This document shows positions 26,958 through 36,011 of a stretch of DNA of 64,000 nucleotides, in pieces. Where the stretch lies: the NCBI GenBank assembly GCA_963818855.1, contig CAWFUH010000005.1:248001-312000 (forward strand), read 5' to 3'. A program made the translations under genes and the position numbers. Under the pieces are notes generated by a model. It worked only from the letters and a program-made list of their open reading frames with translations, searched no databases and had not been told where the DNA came from. The DNA comes from Bog-159 sp963818855 (GTDB lineage Bacteria > Acidobacteriota > Terriglobia > Bryobacterales > Bryobacteraceae). Each line of letters starts with the position of its first letter. The first letter of the stretch is position 1.

Positions 26958-27941
26958 TTAGTTCGATTCGATGAACTCGATATAGGGCGTGGCACCGCCC
27001 GTGACTACGCAGCTGCCCAGATTCAAGTTATTGGTCTCTCCGGTTGAGCCGGCATTCGCGACACAGGTCGGGGCTGCGGTGGAGCCATCCGTTAGCGCCA
27101 CCTTCACGATGATCGAGGAACCCTTATTGAAATCCGCTCGCGAACCGCCGGCGTCACCGACGACGTTGAATTCGGACTCCTTCCAAACCGCAGAGATATC
27201 CAGCACGCTGTCGGAGGCGCTAACGGTGTAGGCGGTGGTTCCATTGTTGAATACCACCGTATCGTGGAGACCGGCTACCGCGGCGCCTGAGAGCGACAGG
27301 CTGCCAAGGGTAGTAATCTTCATATCGGGTGCCGGTACGTAAGCGCTGTTCTTGTAGCAATCGCCCCCGCCGTCACTGCCAAAAGTACTCGGACAAGCCG
27401 AGGCGCCCCAGCCGATCAGCCAATACTGCATGAATACAGCCGCCTCCCCCTTGGTTTCGTAGTCCGTCGCATAAATGAATTGTTGCCAGACGGTACAACC
27501 GGTATGACCGGCACATGCCGAGGTGGTGCCCGTGAAGTTCGAATTGAGCTGAAGCGTATATTCATTCGGCCCGAGGATCCCTCCGTCTCCAAATAAGGGC
27601 ACGCCGACACCTTTCTCGGACGTCACGCCCGTGACCGTCGGGAAGGTTCCAAGTGTCTTCTTGATCAGCCCCGCCGCTTCAGCGACGTAGTCGTGACCGT
27701 TTCCCGTCACCTCCCCGCCAGTCGTGTTGCTGAAGACTGGATGGGGATGCAAGCTTGGGTGCGCTTCCTTGCAATTCACCTGTTCCCAGACGAGGTTGGG
27801 ATAAGAGACTTGAAAGCATCCCTCCCCTGGTACCTCGGTCTGCGCGATGGCTTCGCGCCAGTTAGAGGATAAGTCCGAAACCTGCGCGAATGCAGGCAAG
27901 ATGGCGAGCGCCCCGAAGATCAAAAACCGTTTAATAAACAT
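26958..27941 (-). CDS. Secreted protein of unknown function
   Basis: A 327-residue protein with a signal peptide (residues 1-19, MFIKRFLIFGALAILPAFA). Several Cys residues (for example SACAGHTGCTVWQQF, SACPSTFGSDGGGDCYKN) suggest disulfide bonds. The composition, rich in Gly, Thr, Ser and Asn, is that of an extracytoplasmic beta protein. I recognise no family. The gene is intact and sits between two halves of an IS1380 transposase remnant; its stop codon lies at the junction. The 177 bases upstream of it (27942-28118) should hold its promoter. Confidence 0.72.
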   Translation of the reverse strand: MFIKRFLIFGALAILPAFAQVSDLSSNWREAIAQTEVPGEGCFQVSYPNLVWEQVNCKEAHPSLHPHPVFSNTTGGEVTGNGHDYVAEAAGLIKKTLGTFPTVTGVTSEKGVGVPLFGDGGILGPNEYTLQLNSNFTGTTSACAGHTGCTVWQQFIYATDYETKGEAAVFMQYWLIGWGASACPSTFGSDGGGDCYKNSAYVPAPDMKITTLGSLSLSGAAVAGLHDTVVFNNGTTAYTVSASDSVLDISAVWKESEFNVVGDAGGSRADFNKGSSIIVKVALTDGSTAAPTCVANAGSTGETNNLNLGSCVVTGGATPYIEFIESN

Positions 27942-28118
27942 GCGTAGGCTCCGTTTTTGAGAAAGTGTCTGTCCAGAATTTCCATTTTGGAGCCCAGATC
28001 GTCAGCAGTATACACCTGATTAACCCAAGATTTCCATTATGGTCCCTCGGCTCGACTACCATAGCTGCTGGTCGCCTCTCTTGTAAAGTCCTAGTCTCCA
28101 ATTTTGTGAGTAACAGTA

Positions 28119-28412
28119 CCTTCCCGGTCGCGGAGGGGAAGACAGAACAGCATCAGTTGTTCGACACCGCGGAGTACAGCTACCGCGTATTCGTCACCAA
28201 TAAGAGCGATGGCATCGCCGTGCTGGCGCGTTCTACCGGCAGCGGCGCGTGCGGAGAACCTCATCAACGAAGCCAAAAACGCCGCGGGGCTGGCAGACCA
28301 TCCGCCAGGGCCATGGTGGCCGACAACCTCAATTGTTGGCTGCTGCTGTTCAATCGAGAAAAGGAGGCCAACGTCGAGCAACTCGGCAATATTAGCCTCT
28401 GCTGCGTGAGAC
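28119..28412 (+). pseudogene. IS1380-family transposase, C-terminal remnant
   Basis: Encodes EQHQLFDTAEYSYRVFVTNK and SDGIAVL, then after frame changes ENLINEAKNAAGLADHP and DNLNCWLLLFNREKEANVEQ, matching residues from about 130 to 260 of the transposase at 52907-53809. Frameshifts and a deletion break it. Its first 25 bases overlap, in homology terms, the last bases of the remnant at 26480-26957. Confidence 0.75.
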
Positions 28413-28493
28413 AATCTTCGCAACGGGAAACGAAATGGAGGAGTTTCACGGTAAGGGCGGGATCTGGGGTAGACTGAATCGCGCCGCTCTTCT

Positions 28494-29633
28494 ATGCCGT
28501 TCTCCTTTGAAATCCAAGCCGAGTGCCCGGTGACGCGCGCGCGAGCGGGACTGCTCGACACGCCGCACGGAATTATCGAAACGCCCGTCTTCATGCCCGT
28601 CGGCACGCAGGCCACCGTGAAAGGACTGGCGCCGCGCGAACTGGCCGGCGAACTGGACGTCCGCATCCTGCTGGCCAACACCTATCATCTATATCTGCGG
28701 CCGGGCCCGGACCTGATCCGCGCCATGGGCGGATTGCATCGCTTCATGTCGTGGCCGCGCGCCATTCTCACCGACTCCGGCGGATTCCAGGTGTTCAGCC
28801 TGAGCGGCCTGCGAAAGATCGCCGACGAAGGCGTGGTCTTCCAATCGCATCTGAACGGCGATAAGCACATGTTCACGCCCGAGTCCACGGTGGATACGCA
28901 ACTGGCCTTTGGCAGCGACATTATGATGGTGCTGGACGAGTGCCCCGAATATCCAGTCAGCCACGAATACGCGCGTACGTCCGTCGAGCGCACCGTTCGA
29001 TGGGCGCGCGCCGCGCATGCACATTTCGAAAAGCAGCGCACGCAACTGGAGACGCAGCACGCGCTCTATCCCATCGTGCAAGGGTCCATGTTCGCAGACC
29101 TGCGCCGCGCCTGCGCCGCCGAGCTGGTGGAACTCGACGCGGAGGGCTACGCCATCGGCGGTCTGTCGGTGGGCGAGCCGCGGCCGTTGAGCCTGGAGAT
29201 GGTGGAGGCGACCGAAGCGCTGCTGCCGCGCGACCGGCCGCGCTACGCGATGGGCGTGGGTATGCCGGAGGAACTGCCGGAATACGTGGCGCGCGGCGTG
29301 GACATGATGGATTGCGTGTTGCCCTCGCGCAATGCGCGCAACGGCTGCCTGTTCACTTCCGAGGGCGCGGTGCGGATCAAGCAGGCGCGCTATCGGGATG
29401 ATTCGCGACCGGTGGATCCTAAGTGCGGATGTTATACCTGTGCGACTTTCTCGCGGGCGTATTTGCGGCACTTATTTCAGGCGGGGGAGATACTGTATGC
29501 GTCGCTGGCTACTTTGCATAATGTGCGGCGGTACTTAGATATCATGCGCGAGATACGGCGGGCGATTTTGGAGGGCACTTATCCCCAATATCTCGCGAGG
29601 ACGCGTGTTACCGCGGCAGAGGAGCCGGAATGA
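28494..29633 (+). CDS. tgt: tRNA-guanine transglycosylase
   Basis: A 379-residue bacterial Tgt of normal length. It exchanges guanine-34 of Asp, Asn, His and Tyr tRNAs for preQ1. The proton-acceptor Asp is in LTDSGGFQVFSL (about residue 95), the nucleophilic Asp in MMDCVLPSRNARNG (about 270), and the zinc site is CGCYTC plus the His in RAYLRHLF (about 308-338). The gene precedes yajC-secD-secF, a widely conserved neighbourhood, although a minus-strand gene now lies between. Confidence 0.96.
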   Translation: MPFSFEIQAECPVTRARAGLLDTPHGIIETPVFMPVGTQATVKGLAPRELAGELDVRILLANTYHLYLRPGPDLIRAMGGLHRFMSWPRAILTDSGGFQVFSLSGLRKIADEGVVFQSHLNGDKHMFTPESTVDTQLAFGSDIMMVLDECPEYPVSHEYARTSVERTVRWARAAHAHFEKQRTQLETQHALYPIVQGSMFADLRRACAAELVELDAEGYAIGGLSVGEPRPLSLEMVEATEALLPRDRPRYAMGVGMPEELPEYVARGVDMMDCVLPSRNARNGCLFTSEGAVRIKQARYRDDSRPVDPKCGCYTCATFSRAYLRHLFQAGEILYASLATLHNVRRYLDIMREIRRAILEGTYPQYLARTRVTAAEEPE

Positions 29634-29648
29634 ACGCGCACGGCACCG

Positions 29649-30152
29649 TCATGGCAGCGTGAGTTTGTACACCACGCCGCCATTGGCTGCGCCGCCGCTC
29701 GAAGCAGTGCCGTACAGAACGCCGGCGGCGCCGAAGATGATGCCGTTCGGATAGCTTCCATCGGTGCCCGAGAATGCGTGCAGCACGGTCTCATTGCCGG
29801 ATGGATCGACCTTGAAGACCACGCCGCAGCCTCCGTCGAGAGCCTGGGGCACGCAAAGAGATCCGAAGCCGCCGTACTGCGTGGTCCCAAACAGGTTGCC
29901 GGCCGAGTCGCGGATGACGCCGGCGCCGGGCATGCCTCCGTCTGCCCCGCCAGTGAAAGCGTACAGAACCGTAAACTCGCCGGATGGGTCCAGTTTGAAC
30001 ACCACGCCCAAGTCCGCCGCACCACCGGTGTAGGCGGTTCCATAAAGGCTGCCGTCGTTACCGCGCGCCAAGGTTCCGCACGGGCTGGCTCCGTTCGGGT
30101 AATTGCCGAAGCTGTGGATGACCTCGAGGCCGGGCGTCTGGGCTTGCGCCAT
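29649..30152 (-). CDS. GloVer-repeat extracellular protein
   Basis: From ATG 30152 the product is 167 residues with four units of the Gloeo_Verruco (TIGR03803) repeat: GVVFKLDPSGEFTVLYAFTG and GVVFKVDPSGNETVLHAFSG, alternating with GSLYGTAYTGG and GNLFGTTQYGG. These form a beta-propeller-like secreted protein of unknown role. Codons just upstream in frame read KKSRQIHFCLACAWAAIA, which looks like a signal peptide, but no ATG, GTG or TTG precedes it before a TGA. Either the start was lost or an unusual start is used. The usual family is several times longer, so this may be a truncated member. Confidence 0.65.
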   Translation of the reverse strand: MAQAQTPGLEVIHSFGNYPNGASPCGTLARGNDGSLYGTAYTGGAADLGVVFKLDPSGEFTVLYAFTGGADGGMPGAGVIRDSAGNLFGTTQYGGFGSLCVPQALDGGCGVVFKVDPSGNETVLHAFSGTDGSYPNGIIFGAAGVLYGTASSGGAANGGVVYKLTLP

Positions 30153-30302
30153 TGCGATTGCGGCCCACGCGCACGCCAGGCAGAAGTGGATTTGTCTGGA
30201 TTTCTTTTGGGCTCGATGATATCACCTGCGCCAGATTTTGCACCGGCGGCTTCGGAGACCCGGTACCGCCCCAGTACGGCTAGACGCCGGCTAGACATAC
30301 GG

Positions 30303-30362
30303 AGAGCGGGGCTGAAGCCCCCGGCCCAGAGGGCACCCCGCTAAAGCCTGCCCTCCACACCA
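30303..30362. repeat. Dispersed palindrome, copy 2, in the tgt-yajC gap
   Basis: AGCGGGGCTGAAGCCCCCGG (30305-30324) shares its core with the palindrome at 4558-4575 and is followed by GGGCACCCCGCTAAAGCC and TGCCCTCCACACCACG. AGCGGGG pairs with CCCCGCT 30 bases later. The rest of 30153-30456 holds no gene; the promoter of yajC should lie near 30390-30450, which is AT-rich (TAGAAATTCTAAAATATTTG). Confidence 0.65.
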
Positions 30363-30456
30363 CGCCCTTCGGGCACGCTATACTAAACAGGTAGAAATTC
30401 TAAAATATTTGTTAACCGTGTGCGCCGCGCCGGTTGAAATAGAGTAGTTTCGAAAC

Positions 30457-30771
30457 GTGGTCCTCAATCTGATTCTCCAATCCTCGACCCCCGGCAGTTC
30501 CATGCTGGGCTTTCTCCCGGTTCTCCTCATTTTCGGAATCTTCTATTTTCTCCTGTTCCTGCCCATGCAGCGGCAGAAGAAACAGACGCAGAAGATGTTG
30601 AGCTCATTGCAGAATGGACAGACCGTGCTCACCAGCGGCGGCATCGTCGGGACTATCATTTCCATTGGCGATGACGATACACTGGTGCTGCGGGTGAAGC
30701 CTGACAACATCAAGCTGCAAGTGGCGCGCAGCGCGGTTTCCAACCTGGTGACGGGCGAAGTCAAAAAGTAG
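30457..30771 (+). CDS. yajC: Sec translocon accessory subunit YajC
   Basis: A 104-residue YajC starting at GTG 30457. One transmembrane helix (about residues 16-38, MLGFLPVLLIFGIFYFLLFL) is followed by the conserved MQRQKKQTQKMLSSLQ and a small domain with TSGGIVGTIISIGDDDTLVL. It joins SecD and SecF in the inner membrane during protein export. It heads the yajC-secD-secF cluster on the plus strand. Confidence 0.93.
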   Translation: MVLNLILQSSTPGSSMLGFLPVLLIFGIFYFLLFLPMQRQKKQTQKMLSSLQNGQTVLTSGGIVGTIISIGDDDTLVLRVKPDNIKLQVARSAVSNLVTGEVKK

Positions 30772-30806
30772 TAGGAATTGTTTTACCATAGCAAGGCGAA
30801 ATCCTC

Positions 30807-32423
30807 ATGCGAAAAAATGTGACGGGTAGGACCGTAATCATCGTTGCGACCATCCTGATTTGCGTGTTCGGCATCATCGGCTTCCCGCGGTCAGGCTCCG
30901 CGCTGCTGGACAATCTGCAGCACAACATCCGGCTGGGGCTGGACCTCAAGGGCGGCAGCCACCTGGTGCTTCTAGTCCACGTGCAGGACGCGATCAAGAT
31001 CGAAGCCGATGGCGCCATCGAGCGCATGAAAGCGGAGCTGAAGAAACAAGTGATCGATTATGCGAGCATCGACCGGAACGATCCGGCGACGGTGGAAGAT
31101 GCCGACAAGATCGAGATCGACGTGAAGGGCGTGCCGCCGATCAAGACCTCCGCCTTCCGCAGCTTGATTGCCGACCATTTCACCCAATGGATTCTGACGC
31201 CGCTCAATTCCACCGATTACCGCCTGAATATGCGGCCCTCCGAACTGGTGACGATCAAACGCGACACGGTGGAGCGGTGCCTGCAGACCATCAGCAACCG
31301 CATCAACCAGCTCGGCCTGACGGAACCGACGGTGCAGCAATACGGCCAGGCGGGTACGGATTACGAAATCCTGGTGGAGCTTCCCGGCGTGGACGATCCG
31401 GCGCGCGTGAGAGAAATCATGCAGACCACCGCGCAGCTGGAAATCGACGATGTGAAGGAAGGTCCATTCCAGAGTAAGGATGCGGCGTTGGCGCAGAAGG
31501 GCGGCATCCTGCCGCTGGGCACCAAGCTGATGCATGCGCCCCCCATTGCCGAACGGCCGGAGGAGTGGTACCTGCTGAGCAAGTCGGCGGTGATCCGCGG
31601 CACCGATGTGCGTAACGCACGCGCCGGGCAGGATGACATGCGCAAGTGGGATACGCAATTCACCCTCAGCCCGGATGCCGGCAAACGCTTCGGCAAATAC
31701 ACGGAAGCGAATATCGGAAACCGGCTGGCGGTGGTGCTCGACAACCAGATCCGCAGCGTGGCGGTGATCAAGGGCCGCATCGAGGACAGCGGGCAGATCG
31801 AGAACATCGGCACCGAGCAGGAGGCGTCGGACCTGGCGCTGGTCTTGCGCGCCGGAGCGCTGCCCGCGACGATACAGATCCTGTACGAGAATTCCGTGGG
31901 TCCCTCGCTGGGCGCCGATTCGATCCACGCGGGGATCGTGGCCGGACTGGCCGGACTGGCGGCGGTAATCGTGGTCATGCTGGTGTACTACAAGCGCAGC
32001 GGGGTGAACGCGGTGCTGGCGCTGTTCCTGAATACGGTGATCCTGATGGCGGCGCTGTCGTACTTCAAGGCGACGCTCACGCTGCCCGGTATTGCAGGAG
32101 TGATCCTGACCATCGGTATGGCGGTGGACAGTAATGTGCTGATCTTCGAGCGCATCCGGGAAGAGCTGCGGGCCGGGAAGGCGATCGTATCGGCCGTGGA
32201 CGCGGGCTTTTCGAAGGCCTGGTGGACCATCGTGGATACGCACGTGACGACCGTAGTTTCCTGCGCTTTTCTCTTCATTTTCGGAGAAGGCCCGGTGCGC
32301 GGGTTTGCGGTAACCTTGACGATCGGCCTGATCGCCAACGTGTTCACGGCCGTGTTTGTTTCGAAGGTGATTTTCGATTACGAGTTGTCGGGCCGCCGGC
32401 AGTTGGTGGAACTAAGTATATGA
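30807..32423 (+). CDS. secD: Protein translocase subunit SecD
   Basis: A 538-residue SecD. The N-terminal transmembrane helix is followed by LGLDLKGGSHLVL (about residues 42-54), the SecD motif D1, a large periplasmic domain with TISNRINQLGLTEP (about 160) and VQQYG, and a C-terminal block of five helices including GMAVDSNVLIFERIREEL (about 437-454). With SecF it uses the proton gradient to pull proteins through SecYEG. It starts 35 bases after yajC, with secF 180 bases downstream. Confidence 0.96.
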   Translation: MRKNVTGRTVIIVATILICVFGIIGFPRSGSALLDNLQHNIRLGLDLKGGSHLVLLVHVQDAIKIEADGAIERMKAELKKQVIDYASIDRNDPATVEDADKIEIDVKGVPPIKTSAFRSLIADHFTQWILTPLNSTDYRLNMRPSELVTIKRDTVERCLQTISNRINQLGLTEPTVQQYGQAGTDYEILVELPGVDDPARVREIMQTTAQLEIDDVKEGPFQSKDAALAQKGGILPLGTKLMHAPPIAERPEEWYLLSKSAVIRGTDVRNARAGQDDMRKWDTQFTLSPDAGKRFGKYTEANIGNRLAVVLDNQIRSVAVIKGRIEDSGQIENIGTEQEASDLALVLRAGALPATIQILYENSVGPSLGADSIHAGIVAGLAGLAAVIVVMLVYYKRSGVNAVLALFLNTVILMAALSYFKATLTLPGIAGVILTIGMAVDSNVLIFERIREELRAGKAIVSAVDAGFSKAWWTIVDTHVTTVVSCAFLFIFGEGPVRGFAVTLTIGLIANVFTAVFVSKVIFDYELSGRRQLVELSI

Positions 32424-32429
32424 TGCGGC

Positions 32430-32520
32430 GGGTTGTGGGTTTTAGGTTGTGGGTGGTGTCAAGCCGTTCGGACCGTTTGCGGCGCGTAGGCCACAACCCA
32501 TCACCCACCACCCACCACCG
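32430..32520. repeat. Imperfect inverted repeat between secD and secF
   Basis: GGGTTGTGGGTTTTAGGTTG (32430-32449) and GTGGGTGGTG face CCACAACCCATCACCCACC and ACCCACCACC (32491-32519) on the other side of a 35-base loop. The G/T-rich arm against the C/A-rich arm makes a long hairpin in the mRNA. It may reduce or time secF expression compared with secD, or be a dispersed repeat. Confidence 0.6.
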
Positions 32521-32603
32521 TCCCAGGGCCGCGGCGGCCATGGGAACAAAATAGAAAGAGCCGGTGTCCAAGTCATGTTAAGCACCGGTATGGCGTAACT
32601 CCG

Positions 32604-33836
32604 ATGCAAATCTTTAAGAACACGAATTTCGACTTCCTCCGGTACAAATGGCCTTTCATTGGCGCCTCCCTGGTGCTCTCGGTGGCAGGCATCAGCAGCA
32701 TCATTCTCCACGGCGGGCTGCGCTACGGCATCGACTTCAAGGAAGGCACGCAGATGACCGTGAAGTGGAACGGCACTCCTCCCGAGGACAAGATCCGCGC
32801 GGCGCTGTCCAAGAGGATCAACGGTGAAGTGAGCGTGCAGCCGTTCACCGATATCGGCGCCCGGGACGAGATCGTCATCGGCAGCGAGCGCATGGGCGAG
32901 CAGCAGTTGGCCGCCGCGCGCAAGGCCATGCAGGATACGCTCGAAGCCTCGTTCGGCGACCCGCAGAGCGGCAAGCTGGACTTTAACAACGCTGGCGCCA
33001 GCGAAATTGCGGACCGCCTCACGGTACCGCTGCAGCAGGCCGGCGTGCAGCTATCGGACCAGCAACTCCAGAATCTGGCCGAGAATATGCGCAAATTTCG
33101 CGATACGCCGCCGCGCTCGGGCCTGCTCACCAGCCTCGATCAACTAGCGGCCGTGCCCGGCGTAACACCTGCTATTATTAGCGTACTCAAACAGCAATGC
33201 TACCTGGCGCCATTTTCGATTCAGCAGGTGCAAATGGTCGGCCCCAAGGTGGGCGGGGAGTTGCGCACCAAGGCGCTGCTGGCCACCCTTTACGCGCTGG
33301 GTGGAATGTTGGTATATATAGCGTTTCGCTTCGAGTGGATTTATGGCGTAGCGGCGGTGGTGGCGTGCTTCCACGATACGATTATCACGATCGGGTTGTT
33401 CTCCCTGTTCAACAAGGAGATCACGCTCACGGTCATCGCGGCCCTGTTGACGCTGGTCGGCTATTCGATGAACGATACGATCGTGATCTTCGACCGTATC
33501 CGCGAGAACATCAAGCTGCTGCGCCGGGAGCCGCTCGAATCCCTGATCAACAAGAGCGTGAACCAGACGTTGAGCCGGACGGTGATGACCTCCGGTCTAA
33601 CGTTCCTGACCGTGGTGGCGCTGTTCCTGTTCGGCGGGCCGGTGCTGCACGGATTTTCTTTTGCGCTGGTAGTAGGTATTATTATCGGTACGTACTCTTC
33701 GGTTTTCGTGGCCAGCCCCATTGTGCTCTTCTGGCACAACTGGGCGGACCCCCGGAAGAGAACGGCGCCGGTGCCGGTGGCGGCTCCCAAAGCCCCGCAG
33801 CCGGCCAGAAGGACGTCGACCAAAGCCGTGAAATAG
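32604..33836 (+). CDS. secF: Protein translocase subunit SecF
   Basis: A 410-residue SecF, longer than the E. coli protein (323) because of an extended periplasmic region (residues 60-215). The first helix is followed by LRYGIDFKEGTQMTV (about 40-54). The membrane block includes FEWIYGVAAVVACFHDTIIT (about 238) and VGYSMNDTIVIFDRIRENIK (about 284-303), the SecF signature. It partners SecD in the inner membrane. A Pro/Ala/basic tail ends the protein. Confidence 0.95.
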   Translation: MQIFKNTNFDFLRYKWPFIGASLVLSVAGISSIILHGGLRYGIDFKEGTQMTVKWNGTPPEDKIRAALSKRINGEVSVQPFTDIGARDEIVIGSERMGEQQLAAARKAMQDTLEASFGDPQSGKLDFNNAGASEIADRLTVPLQQAGVQLSDQQLQNLAENMRKFRDTPPRSGLLTSLDQLAAVPGVTPAIISVLKQQCYLAPFSIQQVQMVGPKVGGELRTKALLATLYALGGMLVYIAFRFEWIYGVAAVVACFHDTIITIGLFSLFNKEITLTVIAALLTLVGYSMNDTIVIFDRIRENIKLLRREPLESLINKSVNQTLSRTVMTSGLTFLTVVALFLFGGPVLHGFSFALVVGIIIGTYSSVFVASPIVLFWHNWADPRKRTAPVPVAAPKAPQPARRTSTKAVK

Positions 33837-33854
33837 CAAAGTTAGGAGGATTTT

Positions 33855-34610
33855 ATGTTTGAGCAAACATTCGTGGATGGAGGCAAGACGCGCAAGAGCT
33901 GGACGGTGCTGGTTTCCTTCATCGCCCAGATCCTGGTGATCGTGGTTGCCATCCTGATCCCGATGATCTATTTCGATGCCTTGCCCAAGAGCCAGCTGAC
34001 CAGCTTCCTGGTGGCGCCGCCTCCGCCCCCGCCGCCTCCTCCTCCGCCGGCCGCGGCTCCGCCCAAGGTTGTAAAAGTCATCCCGCGCCAGTTTGACGCC
34101 GGCCGCCTGATGGCGCCCAAGGCCATCCCCAAAGAAGTGGCCATGATTAAGGAAGAAGAGCTGCCTCCGCCGTCCGCTGGCGGTGTGGTCGGTGGCGTTC
34201 CCGGCGGCGTGCCGGGTGGCTCGGCTGGCGGCATCATTGGCGGCATCATCGGATCGGTCCCCACGGCTGCTCCGCCGCCTCCTCCGCCGCCGGTGAAGGT
34301 TGAAAAGCCTGCGACACCGCAGCGCATCCGTGTGGGCGGCCAGGTGCAAGCGGCCAAGCTGATGCGCCAGCCCCGCCCGGTCTATCCGCCCCTGGCCAAG
34401 CAGGCGCGCATTTCGGGTCACGTGATCCTGAACGCGATCATCGGCAAGGATGGTACGATTCAGAATCTGACACTCGCCAGCGGACACCCTTTGTTGGTGC
34501 CGTCCGCCATGGAAGCGGTGAAGCAGTGGGTCTATCAGCCGACGCTCCTGAACGGAGAGCCGGTAGAAGTGGTAACTCAGATTGACGTGAATTTCACGTT
34601 GAGCCAGTAG
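33855..34610 (+). CDS. tonB: TonB-family energy transducer
   Basis: A 251-residue TonB-like protein with AGGAGG seven bases before the ATG. One N-terminal transmembrane helix (about residues 16-40, WTVLVSFIAQILVIVVAILI) is followed by a ten-proline run (about 57-66), a Gly-rich stretch (about 108-135), a second proline run, and a TonB_C domain from about 165 (MRQPRPVYPPLAKQARISGH, IGKDGTIQNL, KQWVYQPTLLNGEPV). It transmits the energy of ExbB/ExbD to outer-membrane receptors. It heads the following exbB-exbD-exbD genes. Confidence 0.92.
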   Translation: MFEQTFVDGGKTRKSWTVLVSFIAQILVIVVAILIPMIYFDALPKSQLTSFLVAPPPPPPPPPPPAAAPPKVVKVIPRQFDAGRLMAPKAIPKEVAMIKEEELPPPSAGGVVGGVPGGVPGGSAGGIIGGIIGSVPTAAPPPPPPPVKVEKPATPQRIRVGGQVQAAKLMRQPRPVYPPLAKQARISGHVILNAIIGKDGTIQNLTLASGHPLLVPSAMEAVKQWVYQPTLLNGEPVEVVTQIDVNFTLSQ

Positions 34611-34648
34611 CAGCGTTAAACTAATTCAACTCGCAGGAGAACAGGACA

Positions 34649-35387
34649 ATGCTTTTGCAAGCTGCAGATTTGGGCGTTTTTACTCTTACAGGAACAGGGC
34701 CCCATTGGATGGGACCCGCGCTCCTTGTGGGCACAGATGGGTGTTCCCGCCAAGCTGGTGGTGATCCTGCTGTTTCTGATGTCGGCGTGGTCGATCGGCG
34801 TCATGATCGACCGTTTGCTCGCGTACAGCGCCGCGCGCAAACAATCGCGCGCGTTCGCGCCGGCCGTGGCGGGCGCATTGAAGGAAGGCAAGCTGGATGA
34901 AGCCATCAAGATTGCCGACCGTTACAAGAAGAGCCACCTGGCGAAAGTGGTGGTGGCGGGACTGCAGGAGTTTCAGGCTCACCAGATGAGTTCGGAAATT
35001 TCGGGCGAAGACATCGAGGCGTCGCAACGCGCTCTGGAACGCGCCGAAGCCATCGTGCATGCCGAACTGAAGCGCGGCATCAGCGGCTTGGCGACCATCG
35101 GTTCGACGGCGCCCTTCGTGGGACTGTTCGGAACGGTGGTGGGCATCATCAACGCGTTCAAGGGCATTTCGACGGAGAAGACCACTGGTCTGGGCGCGGT
35201 GGCCGGCGGTATTTCCGAAGCGCTGGTGACCACGGCTATCGGACTGTTCGTGGCCATCCCGGCGGTCTGGATGTTCAACTACTTCACGGGCAAGATTGAA
35301 GCGTTCGACGTGGAGATGGGCAACTCCAGCTCCGAGTTGATCGACTACTTCTTGAAGCGTTCCCAGCGCGCCGCGGCGAAGAGGTAG
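34649..35387 (+). pseudogene. exbB: ExbB/TolQ proton-channel protein with an apparent one-base frameshift
   Basis: The only start with a good ribosome site (AGGAGAACAGGACA) is ATG 34649, giving MLLQAADLGVF, but this frame fails. From the T5 run at 34677-34681 the other frame reads LLLQEQGPIGWDPRSLWAQM and continues into a normal ExbB: VVILLFLMSAWSIGVMIDRL, a cytoplasmic region, and LATIGSTAPFVGLFGTVVGI plus VTTAIGLFVAIPAVW. Removing one T joins the two. Without it, translation must begin at TTG 34725 or ATG 34737, still giving all three membrane helices. A sequencing error or a recent slip are both possible. Confidence 0.75.
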
Positions 35388-35388
35388 G

Positions 35389-35480
35389 GCAGGTTTTAAC
35401 CTGCCATGCGGGACAGGTTTCGGCTTGTCCGGTTGGAAGGCGAGTTGAATCGAGGTGTCCCGGTCCTCCGGCCGGGGCAC
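35389..35480. repeat. Three short hairpins between exbB and exbD
   Basis: GCAGGTT-TT-AACCTGC (35389-35404), GGACA-n10-TGTCC (35411-35430) and GTGTCCCGG-n8-CCGGGGCAC (35455-35480) occupy the 125-base gap. They could stabilise or attenuate the operon transcript. The second and third share words with the dispersed palindrome at 16333-16404. Confidence 0.55.
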
Positions 35481-35512
35481 TTCGGACGCAAGCCTGGAGT
35501 GGAGGTTTAACA

Positions 35513-35974
<462 letters not shown>

Positions 35975-36011
35975 GGCCAAACGATAGCCGGAACGAACTA
36001 AGGAGTAATTT

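Noticed and set aside
29579..30298. A 239-codon minus-strand frame rich in Arg, Ser, Thr and Ala
   Set aside because: It is the shifted frame of the GloVer-repeat gene.
30972..32243. A 423-codon minus-strand frame opposite secD, and a similar one opposite the CPBP genes (37420-38631)
   Set aside because: Both are His/Arg/Gln-rich mirror frames of clear genes, typical for high-GC DNA.
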